From Sinorhizobium fredii (GTDB lineage: Bacteria > Pseudomonadota > Alphaproteobacteria > Rhizobiales > Rhizobiaceae), in the NCBI RefSeq assembly GCF_002944405.1, contig NZ_CP024307.1:3719001-3783000 (forward strand): 64,000 nucleotides of DNA. The letters run 5' to 3'. Shown in pieces: positions 16,885 to 25,588 of the stretch. The notes under the pieces are model-generated. The model had not been told where the DNA came from, ran no database searches, and saw only the letters and a list, made by a program, of their open reading frames with translations. Position numbers and translations under genes: made by a program. Each line of letters opens with the position of its first letter. The stretch's first letter is position 1.

Positions 16885-18711
16885 TTACGCGGCGCCGGCG
16901 GTGCGGGCCTTTTCGAAGCGCTTGCGCTCATGCGGATCGAGATGCAGCTTGCGAAGCCGGATCGACTTCGGCGTCACTTCCACCAGTTCGTCGTCCTGGA
17001 TCCAGGAGAGCGCCCGCTCGAGCGTCATCTTGATCGGCGGCGTCAGGCGGACCGCCTCGTCCTTGCCGGCGGCGCGCATGTTGGTGAGCTTCTTGCCCTT
17101 CAGCACGTTGACTTCGAGGTCGTTGTCGCGGGTATGGATGCCGATGATCATGCCCTCATAGACCTTCTCGCCCGGCTCGATCACCATCGGGCCGCGGTCT
17201 TCGAGGTTGAACAGCGCGTAGGCGACCGCCTCGCCCGGCTCGTTCGCGAGCAGCACGCCGTTGATGCGGCCGCCGATCTCGCCCTTGTAGGGCTGATAGT
17301 CGTGGAACAGCCGGTTCATGATCGCCGTGCCGCGCGTGTCGGTCAGGAGCTCCGACTGGTAGCCGATCAGGCCGCGGGTCGGGGCGAAGAAAACGAGGCG
17401 GACGCGGTTGCCGCCCGACGGGCGCAGTTCGACCATTTCGGCCTTGCGCTCGGACATTTTCTGCACGACGACGCCGGAATGCTCCTCGTCGACGTCGATG
17501 ACGACTTCCTCGATCGGCTCGAGAAGCTGGCCGTTGTCATCCTTGTGCATGACGACGCGGGGACGCGAGACGGCAAGCTCGAAGCCCTCGCGACGCATCG
17601 TTTCGATCAGAACGGCGAGCTGCAATTCGCCGCGGCCGGAAACGAAAAAGGAGTCCTTCTCGGACGATTCCTCAATCTTGAGCGCGACATTGCCTTCCGC
17701 TTCCTTGAACAGTCGGTCGCGAATGACGCGCGAGGTGACCTTGTCGCCCTCGGTGCCGGCAAGCGGCGAATCGTTGACGATGAAGGACATGGTGACGGTC
17801 GGCGGGTCGATCGGCTGGGCCGTCAGAGCCTCGGCCACCGAAGGATCGCAGAAGGTGTCGGCGACGGTGCCCTTGGTGAGACCGGCGATCGCGACGATGT
17901 CCCCGGCATGGGCTTCCTCGATCGGCTGACGCTCGATGCCGCGGAAGGCGAGGATCTTCGATATACGGCCGGATTCGAGCAGCTTGCCATCCTGTCCGAG
18001 CACCTTCACGGCCTGGTTTGGCTTGACGGAACCGGAGTGGACGCGACCGGTGATGATGCGGCCGAGGAAGGGGTTTGCCTCGAGGATCGTGCCGATCATG
18101 CGGAACGGCCCTTCCGCCACCGTCGGTTCGGGAACATGGTTCAGAACCAGATCGAGCAGCGGGCCCATTCCCTGGTCCTTCGGACCTCCGGGATTGACGT
18201 TCATCCAGCCGTCACGGCCCGAACCATAGAGGATCGGAAAGTCGAGCTGCTCGTCGGTCGCGTCGAGCGCGGCGAAGAGGTCGAAGACTTCGTTGATGAC
18301 TTCCTCGTGGCGGCCGTCCGGCCGGTCGATCTTGTTGATCGCGACGATCGGCTTCAGGCCGACCTTCAGCGCCTTGCCGACCACGAACTTGGTCTGCGGC
18401 ATCGGGCCTTCGGAGGCATCGACCAGCACGATCGCGCCGTCCACCATCGACAGGATGCGCTCGACCTCACCGCCGAAGTCGGCGTGGCCGGGGGTGTCGA
18501 CAATATTGATGCGCGTTCCCTTCCACTCGACCGAGGTCGCCTTGGCGAGAATGGTGATACCGCGTTCCTTTTCCAGATCGTTGGAATCCATGACGCGTTC
18601 GGCAACGCGCTGGTTTTCGCGGAACGAGCCCGACTGCTTCAGAAGTTCGTCGACGAGCGTGGTCTTCCCATGGTCAACGTGCGCGATGATCGCGATGTTA
18701 CGAATGCTCAT
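16885..18711 (-). CDS. typA: Ribosome-associated translational GTPase TypA/BipA
   Basis: BipA is an EF-G-like GTPase acting in ribosome assembly and stress adaptation. The 608-residue protein has the G1 motif AHVDHGKTTLVDELL, G3 DTPGHADFGGEVER, NKIDRPD (G4), then domain II, an EF-G domain III/V-like region (VEERGRGELQLAVL type: SGRGELQLAVLIETMRREG), and the BipA-specific C-terminal domain ending with basic residues (about 490-608, containing VNVLKGKKLTNMRAAG). Length and order are standard. A strong hairpin terminator follows. Confidence 0.98.
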   Translation of the reverse strand: MSIRNIAIIAHVDHGKTTLVDELLKQSGSFRENQRVAERVMDSNDLEKERGITILAKATSVEWKGTRINIVDTPGHADFGGEVERILSMVDGAIVLVDASEGPMPQTKFVVGKALKVGLKPIVAINKIDRPDGRHEEVINEVFDLFAALDATDEQLDFPILYGSGRDGWMNVNPGGPKDQGMGPLLDLVLNHVPEPTVAEGPFRMIGTILEANPFLGRIITGRVHSGSVKPNQAVKVLGQDGKLLESGRISKILAFRGIERQPIEEAHAGDIVAIAGLTKGTVADTFCDPSVAEALTAQPIDPPTVTMSFIVNDSPLAGTEGDKVTSRVIRDRLFKEAEGNVALKIEESSEKDSFFVSGRGELQLAVLIETMRREGFELAVSRPRVVMHKDDNGQLLEPIEEVVIDVDEEHSGVVVQKMSERKAEMVELRPSGGNRVRLVFFAPTRGLIGYQSELLTDTRGTAIMNRLFHDYQPYKGEIGGRINGVLLANEPGEAVAYALFNLEDRGPMVIEPGEKVYEGMIIGIHTRDNDLEVNVLKGKKLTNMRAAGKDEAVRLTPPIKMTLERALSWIQDDELVEVTPKSIRLRKLHLDPHERKRFEKARTAGAA

Positions 18712-18840
18712 TTTTTGTCTCGGAAAGTTCTGGGCGCGCGCGTCAGGGCGGGCACCGCTTTTTCAGTTGCCGCGCTCATACAGGTTTTTTTGCACGAGCG
18801 AAAGGGGGCCGGCGCGCGGAGCAGGTTTGCAAAAAGCAAG

Positions 18841-20400
18841 TCACCCAACGGCCGCCGGATCGAGCGTCACGCGCCAAAGCTCCTTGTCCTGCCGGTCCAT
18901 GAGCCGCACGGTCAGCTGCCGCGTCTGCCCGCTGATGTCGACGATGCCGAAGAATTGCAGGCCGGCCGAGGGCGGCAGGTTGCTGTCGATGCCACCGCCA
19001 GACGCCTTGATGAACCGAACGTCCGGTCCGAAGGTCATGTCGAGCTCCTTCGGTCCATAGGTGCCGGAATGGAGCGGCCCGGAGACGAATTCCCAGAAGG
19101 GCGAAAAGTCCTTGAAGGCGGCGCGCGACGGGTCATAGTGATGCGCGGCCGTGTAATGCACGTCGGCCGTCAGCCAGACGATGTTGTCGATTGCATTGTC
19201 GCGGATGAAGCGCAGCAGATCGGCAAATTCCGTCTCGCGCCCCTTGGGCGCACCTCCGTCACCATTAGCGATCGCGTCCGAGCCGCGCTTCCTCGAATAG
19301 TCGTCCCAGACGACGAGACCGATCGGCATGTCGCAGGCGATCACCTTCCAGGTGGCGCTGGATGTCGCAAGTTCGCGTTTCAGCCAGTCCGTCTGGCGCC
19401 AGCCCAGGAGGCCGGCCTCGCCGCCCTGGTTGGCGCCGCGATAGGAGCGCAGATCGACGAAGAAGACGTCGAGCAGTGGCCCATAGGCGATCTTGCGGAA
19501 GATCCGCCCCGGCTGCGTCGGCAGGGTACGGATAGGCGTCATCTCGTGGAAGGCGCGCGCCGCCCGCGATGCATAGACCGCCACGTCCTTCTCCGGATAG
19601 CGCGGATCGTCGCGAAGATCCGTCGAGGCCGACCAGTTGTTCAGGACCTCGTGGTCGTCCCATTGATAGAAGGTCGGGCAGGCGGCATTGAGCTCCCGCA
19701 CGTGCTTGTCAAGCAGATTGTATTTCCATTGGCCGCGATATTCCTCGAGCGTCCGGGCGACATCGCGCTTCTCCGGCGTCACGATGCGGTTCTTCCACAT
19801 GCCGCCGTCGCGCAGCTTGATCTCGTCGGGGATTGGGTTGTCGGCATAGATCGTGTCGCCGGAATGGATGAAGAAATCCGGCTCGTGCAGCCGCATCGTC
19901 GAATAGGTCTTCATGCCGACCTCGTCGATCCCCCAGCCCTGGCCGGCGGTATCGCCGGACCAGACGAAGCGCACCGACCGGCGGCGCAGGGGCGCGGTGC
20001 GGAAGCGGCCGACGATCGGCTCGGAAACGCGGTTGCCGTCATAGAGATCGGTGGCGGTGAAGCGGTAAAAAATGTCCTGGTCGGGCAGCAGATTGTCGAG
20101 GCTGGATTTGACCGCGCAATCGGTCTGCGGCGTCGCATCGATGTCGGGGAGCCGGGCGGCGTTCGAAAAGCTCTCGGTGGTCGAATATTCGACCGCGACC
20201 CGCGCCGGCCGGTCGACCCGCGTCCAGATCATTCCCGACCGTGTATCGACATCGCCGGACTGCACGCCGTGAACGAACTCCGGCCGGCCGTAGCCCCTAG
20301 CGTAAAAGGGGGTCGCAAGCCCGGAAGAAGCGACGAGACCGGCAGCGCCAGCCGATAGGAGAAAGGAACGCCTGGTAAGCGTGTCTCGAACAGCCGCCAA
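18841..20400 (-). CDS. phoD: Tat-exported alkaline phosphatase D (PhoD) family protein
   Basis: PhoD-type phosphatases are Ca/Fe-dependent phosphodiesterases and monoesterases used for phosphate scavenging outside the membrane. The 519-residue product has a twin-arginine signal (TRRSFLLSAGAAGLVASSG, residues about 9-27), then metal-site motifs HSGDTIYADN, YQWDDHEVLNNW and WLTADVHYTAAHH. I place the start at TTG 20400, because GGAGG lies six bases before it and this gives a normal short Tat n-region; the frame is open to 20454. Pho regulation is plausible but I see no clear Pho box. Confidence 0.9.
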   Translation of the reverse strand: MAAVRDTLTRRSFLLSAGAAGLVASSGLATPFYARGYGRPEFVHGVQSGDVDTRSGMIWTRVDRPARVAVEYSTTESFSNAARLPDIDATPQTDCAVKSSLDNLLPDQDIFYRFTATDLYDGNRVSEPIVGRFRTAPLRRRSVRFVWSGDTAGQGWGIDEVGMKTYSTMRLHEPDFFIHSGDTIYADNPIPDEIKLRDGGMWKNRIVTPEKRDVARTLEEYRGQWKYNLLDKHVRELNAACPTFYQWDDHEVLNNWSASTDLRDDPRYPEKDVAVYASRAARAFHEMTPIRTLPTQPGRIFRKIAYGPLLDVFFVDLRSYRGANQGGEAGLLGWRQTDWLKRELATSSATWKVIACDMPIGLVVWDDYSRKRGSDAIANGDGGAPKGRETEFADLLRFIRDNAIDNIVWLTADVHYTAAHHYDPSRAAFKDFSPFWEFVSGPLHSGTYGPKELDMTFGPDVRFIKASGGGIDSNLPPSAGLQFFGIVDISGQTRQLTVRLMDRQDKELWRVTLDPAAVG

Positions 20401-20484
20401 ATCCTGCCTCCGGTCCGCGAATCCTCGTTCTCGCAAGCGGACCATTGGCGCCATGCATGTCAGCGGCTTTACAGGCGCATGAAA

Positions 20485-20838
20485 CTATTTGAACGGATTG
20501 GCGACAGTTCTGTGAAGGAAGCGGAGTTCCCGAAGGGAACCTCCGCCGATGTCGGTGCCCCTCATCTGCCTGCCGGCATCTTCGCCCCGCCTGCGGGGAG
20601 GAAGGTTGCGGCAGCGGGATGAAAAGGAAATCGTAATGGTCGCGTATGTGGTGGTTGAAATAGCCGCCGGCCGAATCCTCCTCAGGAGTTCCTCGTAAAC
20701 ATGCACCGGTACGTCAAGGTAATGATAAGGTCGGTGGTTGCCGACGAACCAGATTCTCAACATCCGGCGCGGCGCGTCGTATTTCACCGCTTGGATTGCC
20801 GTAGAGTCGAGAGTGACAGGAGATTTCCGGTTCGGCAT
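20485..20838 (-). pseudogene. KTSC domain protein with frameshifted C-terminus
   Basis: Residues 1-48 are a normal KTSC-domain start (STAIQAVKYD, LRIWFVGNHRPYHYLDVP, VYEELLR) with a good ribosome-binding site (AGGAAGA). After about 20685 the frame goes wrong: the expected domain end, SAGGYFNHHIRDHYDF, is encoded in another frame (about 20628-20677). A single-base shift near 20676-20685 therefore breaks the domain. The shifted product of 117 residues ends in sequence translated from a RIME-like repeat (20558-20625). KTSC proteins are about 70-80 residues; some relate to lysyl-tRNA synthetase tails. A sequencing error is the main alternative. Confidence 0.75.
20558..20625. repeat. RIME-like dispersed repeat, copy 2
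   Basis: Starts CCCCTCATCTGCCTGCCGGC and ends GCGGCAGCGGGATGA around a hairpin CCCCGCCTGCGGGG. It matches 63838-63906 almost base for base, and its right half matches the end of the 13227-13352 cluster. It overlaps the aberrant 3' end of the KTSC frame. Confidence 0.85.
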
Positions 20839-20989
20839 CGACGTCTTCCTGGGTCTCTGGAAATCCTTGCCGCTTGCATTCTATAACAATGCGGCAATTC
20901 CATAAACGGTTGCACTCGCCTGCCGCTCGCACCCATCTGATCCCAAAAATCCGGTATGCGTCGGCCGCGGCACCTATGAGGTCTTTGCC

Positions 20990-22312
20990 TTGACCCGTTC
21001 GAACGCCCAGTCCCGCGATCGGCTCGAAGCCATTCTCACCCGCTTGGGAGAGCGCCTCGGCGACGAACGCGTCTTCATGAAGCTCTATACCGAATCCGCC
21101 CGCGCCGAAGCGGATGCCTCCGATCGCAGGGGCCGGGAAGGAACGGGTCTCGGTCCGCTCGACGGCCGCATCGTCTCGATAAAGGATCTCTTCGACGTTG
21201 CCGGCGAGCCGACGCTTGCCGGTTCAATCATCCGGCGCAGCGCGCCGCCCGCAGCGGCGGACGCGACGATCGTCCGGCGCCTGCGCGCCGCCGGCGCGGT
21301 GATCATCGGCAAGACCCATATGACCGAATTCGCCTTCACCGCCGTCGGCCTCAACCCGCATTATCCGCCGCCCGGCAACGCGCGGGACGCGAGCCTCATC
21401 CCCGGCGGCTCGTCCTCGGGAGCGGGTGTTTCGGTGACGGAAGGCACGAGCGAAATCGCCATCGGCTCCGACACCGGCGGCTCGGTGCGCATTCCGGCTG
21501 CGCTGCAGGGGCTTGTCGGCTTCAAGCCGACCGCCCGCCGCGTGCCGCTCGACGGTGCCTTTCCGCTGTCGCCCAGCCTCGATTCAATCGGCCCGCTGGC
21601 GCTGAGCGTCGCCGATTGCGCGGCGGCCGATGCGATCATGGCCGGCGAGCCATCCGAACCGCTGACGCCGCTGCCGATTGCCGGGCTGAAGCTCGCGATC
21701 CCGAAGGGTGTGCTCTTCGACGACCTCGCGTCCGATATCGCCGCGGCCTTCGAAGCAAGCCTGCAGAGGCTTTCGCGCGCGGGCGCAACAATTGCCGCAT
21801 GCGACCTCGACGATCTCCTGCGCCGCTTCGCCGAAGCCACCGCAATCGGCTCCCTCGCCGGGCTCGAGGCAAGCCGCATCCATGCGGACTGGCTCCCCGA
21901 CGAAAACGCGCCGGTCGATGCGCGCGCCAAATCCCCGCTCCGCCGCCGTCTCGCCGTTCCCGACGCGGCCATCGAAAGCCTGCTGCTGACGCGGCGTGCG
22001 CTCGTCCGCGCGATGGACGAGCGCCTCGCGCCCTTCGACCTCGTGCTGCTGCCGACGACGCCGATCCCCGCTGTCCCGTTCGCCTCCGTGGAGCAGGACA
22101 GGCAGGCATATCGCCGTGTCGAGGGTCTGCTGTTGCGCAACACCGAGGTCGCCAACCAGTTCGACCTGGCGGCCATCACGCTGCCGATGCCCGGCACTGC
22201 CTTGCCGGCGGGGCTGATGCTGATGGCTCGAAACGGCTTCGACGGAACGCTGCTGCGGGTGGCCGCATCCGTGGAGCGATTGTTGCAGGGCGGCTACTGC
22301 ATGTCTCCTTAA
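20990..22312 (+). CDS. Amidase signature family hydrolase
   Basis: The 440-residue protein has the Ser-cisSer-Lys triad of amidase signature enzymes: lysine in RIVSIKDLFDVAG, serine in PGGSSSGAGVSV, and nucleophile region GSDTGGSVRIPAAL followed by GLVGFKPT. The acyl-amide substrate is unknown. It is not in a gatCAB context and is short for GatA. The start is a TTG at 20990 with GAGG eight bases upstream; the nearby ATG at 20976 is out of frame. The stop codon lies inside the left stem of the hairpin element that follows. Confidence 0.9.
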   Translation: MTRSNAQSRDRLEAILTRLGERLGDERVFMKLYTESARAEADASDRRGREGTGLGPLDGRIVSIKDLFDVAGEPTLAGSIIRRSAPPAAADATIVRRLRAAGAVIIGKTHMTEFAFTAVGLNPHYPPPGNARDASLIPGGSSSGAGVSVTEGTSEIAIGSDTGGSVRIPAALQGLVGFKPTARRVPLDGAFPLSPSLDSIGPLALSVADCAAADAIMAGEPSEPLTPLPIAGLKLAIPKGVLFDDLASDIAAAFEASLQRLSRAGATIAACDLDDLLRRFAEATAIGSLAGLEASRIHADWLPDENAPVDARAKSPLRRRLAVPDAAIESLLLTRRALVRAMDERLAPFDLVLLPTTPIPAVPFASVEQDRQAYRRVEGLLLRNTEVANQFDLAAITLPMPGTALPAGLMLMARNGFDGTLLRVAASVERLLQGGYCMSP

Positions 22313-22400
22313 ATCGACCTCGATTTAAGGACAAAGCCATGCAGCAATTCAAAGTGCTACAGCGACCTTTGCGCGTCTGATAAGACGCGCGGCGCTGTAG
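22307..22400 (+). repeat. Two-hairpin element enclosing a 13-codon reading frame
   Basis: Left hairpin: CCTTAAATCG, loop ACCT, CGATTTAAGG (22307-22330). Right structure: an outer stem CTACAGCG/CGCTGTAG (22357-22364 with 22393-22400) enclosing an inner 8-bp stem GCGCGTCT/AGACGCGC (22371-22378 with 22383-22390, loop GATA). Between them ATG at 22339 opens MQQFKVLQRPLRV with stop at 22378-22380, inside the inner hairpin. I recall very similar sequences being frequent between genes in rhizobial genomes. It could be a terminator, a small RNA or an attenuator-like peptide; none is shown here. Confidence 0.75.
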
Positions 22401-22412
22401 CGCCGACCGCCT

Positions 22413-22574
22413 TCAGTGCATCGTCTGGAAAGACCAATCCTCATCGAGGATCCGGAACGCATCTTCCAGCGCGGCGACCAGAATATCGGTGAGTTCGTCG
22501 CCGTCGTTTTCCATCAGGTAGAGAGCCACGCTCGCATCCTGCGGGTCGCTATAGTGCTCAACAATGTCAGACAT
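22413..22574 (-). CDS. Small acidic hypothetical protein (53 residues)
   Basis: A short frame from ATG at 22574, preceded by AAGGACG, encodes 53 residues starting MSDIVEHYSDPQDASVALY and ending DEDWSFQTMH. It is strongly acidic (runs such as ENDGDELTD and LDEDW), has no membrane segment and no cysteine. The amphipathic pattern and clean codon bias toward G/C at third positions suggest a real gene. I do not recognise a family. It is convergent with the amidase gene across the hairpin element. Confidence 0.65.
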   Translation of the reverse strand: MSDIVEHYSDPQDASVALYLMENDGDELTDILVAALEDAFRILDEDWSFQTMH

Positions 22575-22764
22575 TCATCGTCCTTCCTTCGCCACGAATC
22601 ATTCCGGCTGTTGGCGCCAGGATGAAAGGGCCGGCTTGTGCAGAGCTTGAGGTCCGCCGCAACCTCGCCAATCGACGCCGACCAACCAGCTGGCCGATGT
22701 TTTTCCTCGCCCTCGCCGCTCAGGCGCGGTAGAGGACCATCGAAATCGAGTGTCGAGGTCCATG

Positions 22765-23274
22765 ATGTCGAAGAAGACGAGGCGCGATGACGCCCACCTG
22801 CAGCGGCTGAAGACCGATTTCCCGGACATTTATCGCGCCCTGCTCGCCGGTGAGATCGGCTCGGCGCGCAAGGCCTTCGTCCTCGCCGGCATCGAGCCGG
22901 AGCGCACCCGCATCGAGAAGCTCAAGAATTCCTGGGCGAAAGCGACGGATGCCGAACGCGACGCCTTCCTGATCTGGCTTGCCGCCAAAGGCGCGCGGCC
23001 ACTCGCCCCGAGACTGACCTCCCCTGCGCCGACGTCTTCCGATCCGCGGCCGGCGCAAACACCCATCGCCAGCGGCCGCTACCTGCTTGCCTCCACCATC
23101 GCCGAGATCAAGGCGATCATGGACCGGCGCCGCATGACGCCTGAGGACGTGATGCAGGAGATGGGATGCGAAGCCGAGGGCCGCGCGCTTTCCGGCGCAC
23201 TCGCCCGCGGCGCCAGTCTCAGACTGTCGGTCATTGCCGCCTTGGAGGCATGGCTGCGCGCCAACAGGCGCTGA
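22765..23274 (+). CDS. Hypothetical protein with helix-turn-helix-like C-terminal half
   Basis: The 169-residue product (start MSKKTRRDDAHLQRLK, with GAGG six bases before ATG 22765; GTG 22750 is an alternative) is basic at the start and mostly helical. A proline-rich linker near residues 75-100 separates an N-terminal domain (FPDIYRALLAGEIGSARKA) from a C-terminal one (IMDRRRMTPEDVMQEMGC, then SLRLSVIAALEAWL), which looks like a small helix-turn-helix region. I cannot name the family. It is followed 40 bases later by the DUF429-like gene. Confidence 0.75.
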   Translation: MSKKTRRDDAHLQRLKTDFPDIYRALLAGEIGSARKAFVLAGIEPERTRIEKLKNSWAKATDAERDAFLIWLAAKGARPLAPRLTSPAPTSSDPRPAQTPIASGRYLLASTIAEIKAIMDRRRMTPEDVMQEMGCEAEGRALSGALARGASLRLSVIAALEAWLRANRR

Positions 23275-23314
23275 GCGGAAACGCATAGACTGGGCGGAAA
23301 CGGGAGCGGAAAGG

Positions 23315-24091
23315 ATGAGCTTCGACAAGCTGCTCGGCATCGACGTCGGCTACGCCCGGTCCCGCCCGACCACCGGCATCGCCTGGAGCCTCGGCGAGGC
23401 CGTCGGCTCCGCAAGGACCCACACCGATTGGGAGCGGCGGCAGCGGCACATCCCCCTCTCGACGTCTTTCGCAATGATCGCCATCGACGGCCCCTTGACG
23501 CCGCCGGACGCCCCCGACAGGCTCGACCGCCTGTGCGAGCGCCTCTTGACCCGCGGCGCCTTCCAGCGACGCTGCAAGCCGGGCCTCAGTCACTTCGGCC
23601 ACGGTCTCGCTCTCAGAAAAGCCGCCGCCGAGACCGCCGCACAAGTTGGCCACCTGGCCGCTGCCGCACCGATCGGCCGAGCCGTCATCCCCGGCGCCGC
23701 AATCATCGAGGCCTTCCCCAACGCCTTTCTCGGGGTTCTTCTCGCCGATGAGCGTTTCGCCATATCAAAAGCCGCGAAACGCAAGAAGTTCGACTGGCTC
23801 TATGCGCAAGCGGCCGAGACCGGTGTCATCGCTCGCCTCCTCGATTTCATCGGCTGGCACAATGGCCGCTTGCTGCAGAACATCACCACCGAAACCGACC
23901 ACGAAAGACGCGCTGCCTGGATCTGCCTGCTGACCGCCGCCTGCGCCGCGGCCGGCAAGTCGGAGGTCGTCGGCGATCCGGCCGGAGGATGGATCTGGCT
24001 GCCGCCGGCGGAACTCTGGGCGGGGTGGGCTGCCGACGCCCTGAGTCGGAGCAAGGTGGCGGCCGCGTGCGGTGGCACGACGCGGCGGTGA
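23315..24091 (+). CDS. DUF429-like predicted RNase H-fold nuclease
   Basis: A 258-residue protein with the DUF429 layout: LLGIDVGYA (first acidic strand), IAIDGPLTPP (second acidic motif), RCKPGLSHFGHGL and AIIEAFPNAFLG. The family is predicted to have an RNase H-like fold, with these aspartates as metal ligands; no activity is known. ATG 23315 follows a purine-rich GGAGCGGAAAGG. It ends 26 bases before the left attachment repeat, so the island insertion left this gene intact. Confidence 0.78.
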   Translation: MSFDKLLGIDVGYARSRPTTGIAWSLGEAVGSARTHTDWERRQRHIPLSTSFAMIAIDGPLTPPDAPDRLDRLCERLLTRGAFQRRCKPGLSHFGHGLALRKAAAETAAQVGHLAAAAPIGRAVIPGAAIIEAFPNAFLGVLLADERFAISKAAKRKKFDWLYAQAAETGVIARLLDFIGWHNGRLLQNITTETDHERRAAWICLLTAACAAAGKSEVVGDPAGGWIWLPPAELWAGWAADALSRSKVAAACGGTTRR

Positions 24092-24117
24092 ACCTGTTTA
24101 AACTTGGGCGTGATTTA

Positions 24118-24132
24118 TGGCGGAGAGGGGGG
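24118..24132 (+). repeat. Left attachment repeat (attL)
   Basis: TGGCGGAGAGGGGGG, identical to 40071-40085 at the tRNA 3' end. The match breaks on both sides (A against G before it, C against G after it). Confidence 0.85.
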
Positions 24133-24306
24133 CTGCCTCCGCCTAACTCGGTAGATACCGGTAACTGCCGTTATATGCTTTCTAAGGCATTGTAACATTG
24201 GATTTTTTCCATTATGTCTTCGTCGGCAACTGCCGATAGAGCTCGCCTATTTCCGCTGGTCAATCCGGGGGTTGAAACGGGGGCCAAATAGTGGGAGTAT
24301 GAATTG

Positions 24307-25554
24307 ATGGCACTGAATACGAAGCGAATCGCGAAGCTGAATGCACCGGGTCGTTACCGTGATCCCGAGACACGTGGGCTCTATTTGCAGGTTGGTCGCA
24401 CCGGCACCAAGAGCTGGCTGCTCCGGTATGAGCTAAACGGGCGGGAGCGTTTTCACGGACTGGGATCGCTTGATGATTTTAGCCTCAAGGAAGCTCGTGA
24501 GCGTGCACGGGCGGCACGACAGAAAATTGCTGATGGCATAGACCCGATCGATGTGAAGCGTGCCGAGCGGGCAGCTCGTGCCGTTGAAGCTGCAAAGGCC
24601 GTCACCTTTGAGGAAGCAGCTCGTCAATATTTCGATCAGAACGAACCACGCTGGCGCAACCGTAAGGCGGCAGCACAGTTCCTCTCCACCATGGAGGACT
24701 ATGTATTCCCGGTCTTCGGCAAGGTATCGATTGCGCAGGTAGACACGGGCCTTGTCCTGAAAGCCTTGGAGCGTGAACACCCCAATCGGCCCGGTAAAAG
24801 TGTTTGGATGGCAATTCCTGAAACCGCTAACCGGATTCGCGGTCGCATAGAGAACGTATTGGATTGGGCCACGACGCGCGGGTATCGCGACGGTGAGAAT
24901 CCGGCCCGTTGGCGTGGTCATCTGCAAAATGTGCTACCCGCACGTGGCAAGATACAGCGCGTCGAGCATCACCCAGCAATGCCGTATTCGAAGCTTCCGA
25001 CCTTTATGGCGCAGTTGGCCAAGCGGGAGGGTGTTGCGGCCAAGGCGCTGGAGTTTACGATCCTGACAGCAGCACGGACAGGCGAGGTTATTGGCGCGAC
25101 GTGGGACGAAATTGACCTTGATGGAAAGGTCTGGACCGTCCCCGCAGGCCGCATGAAAGCATCCAAGGAACATCGTGTTCCCTTGTCAGATCGTGCCGCC
25201 CTAATTCTCAACTCCCTTCCCCGTGAGAAGGACAATCCATTCGTATTCATAGGTGCGCGTTCGAGCGGCTTGTCCAATATGGCGATGGCGGCGGTGTTGA
25301 AGCGCTTGGACCGCAATGACGTTACCGTTCATGGATTCCGCTCCACCTTCCGCGACTGGGCTGCGGAGTTGACCAGCTATGCAAATCACATTGTCGAGCA
25401 GGCGCTGGCACATACAATCGGTAATGCCGTTGAGCGCGCCTATCGCCGTGGCGACCTGTTTGAAAAGCGCGTGCGGTTGATGACCGATTGGTCGCGTTTT
25501 TGCGCGAACCCTGCGCCAGTTGGCAAGGTGGTTCCGATGAGGACTGCGGAATAG
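24307..25554 (+). CDS. int: Tyrosine recombinase, P4-type integrase
   Basis: Site-specific recombinase expected to integrate and excise the island at tRNA-Ser. Residues about 1-95 are the arm-binding domain of P4-like integrases (RYRDPETRGLYLQV, SLDDFSLKEARERA), about 100-210 the core-binding SAM-like domain, and 220-400 the catalytic domain. Catalytic residues, numbered from the upstream TTG at 24304: Arg258 in AARTGEVIG, a lysine near 285, His343-x-x-Arg346 in VHGFRSTFRDW, His370 in LAHTIG and Tyr380 in RAYRRGD. All are present, so the enzyme looks active. ATG at 24307 or TTG at 24304 may serve as start. Confidence 0.95.
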   Translation: MALNTKRIAKLNAPGRYRDPETRGLYLQVGRTGTKSWLLRYELNGRERFHGLGSLDDFSLKEARERARAARQKIADGIDPIDVKRAERAARAVEAAKAVTFEEAARQYFDQNEPRWRNRKAAAQFLSTMEDYVFPVFGKVSIAQVDTGLVLKALEREHPNRPGKSVWMAIPETANRIRGRIENVLDWATTRGYRDGENPARWRGHLQNVLPARGKIQRVEHHPAMPYSKLPTFMAQLAKREGVAAKALEFTILTAARTGEVIGATWDEIDLDGKVWTVPAGRMKASKEHRVPLSDRAALILNSLPREKDNPFVFIGARSSGLSNMAMAAVLKRLDRNDVTVHGFRSTFRDWAAELTSYANHIVEQALAHTIGNAVERAYRRGDLFEKRVRLMTDWSRFCANPAPVGKVVPMRTAE

Positions 25555-25588
25555 TGGCTTGCCCTATCCAGGTCTAGGAGGACGCTGC

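Noticed and set aside
16861..20358. A very long open frame on the plus strand opposite typA and phoD
   Set aside because: It mirrors two clear genes on the other strand. Its composition is a by-product of high third-position GC, and it matches no protein family.
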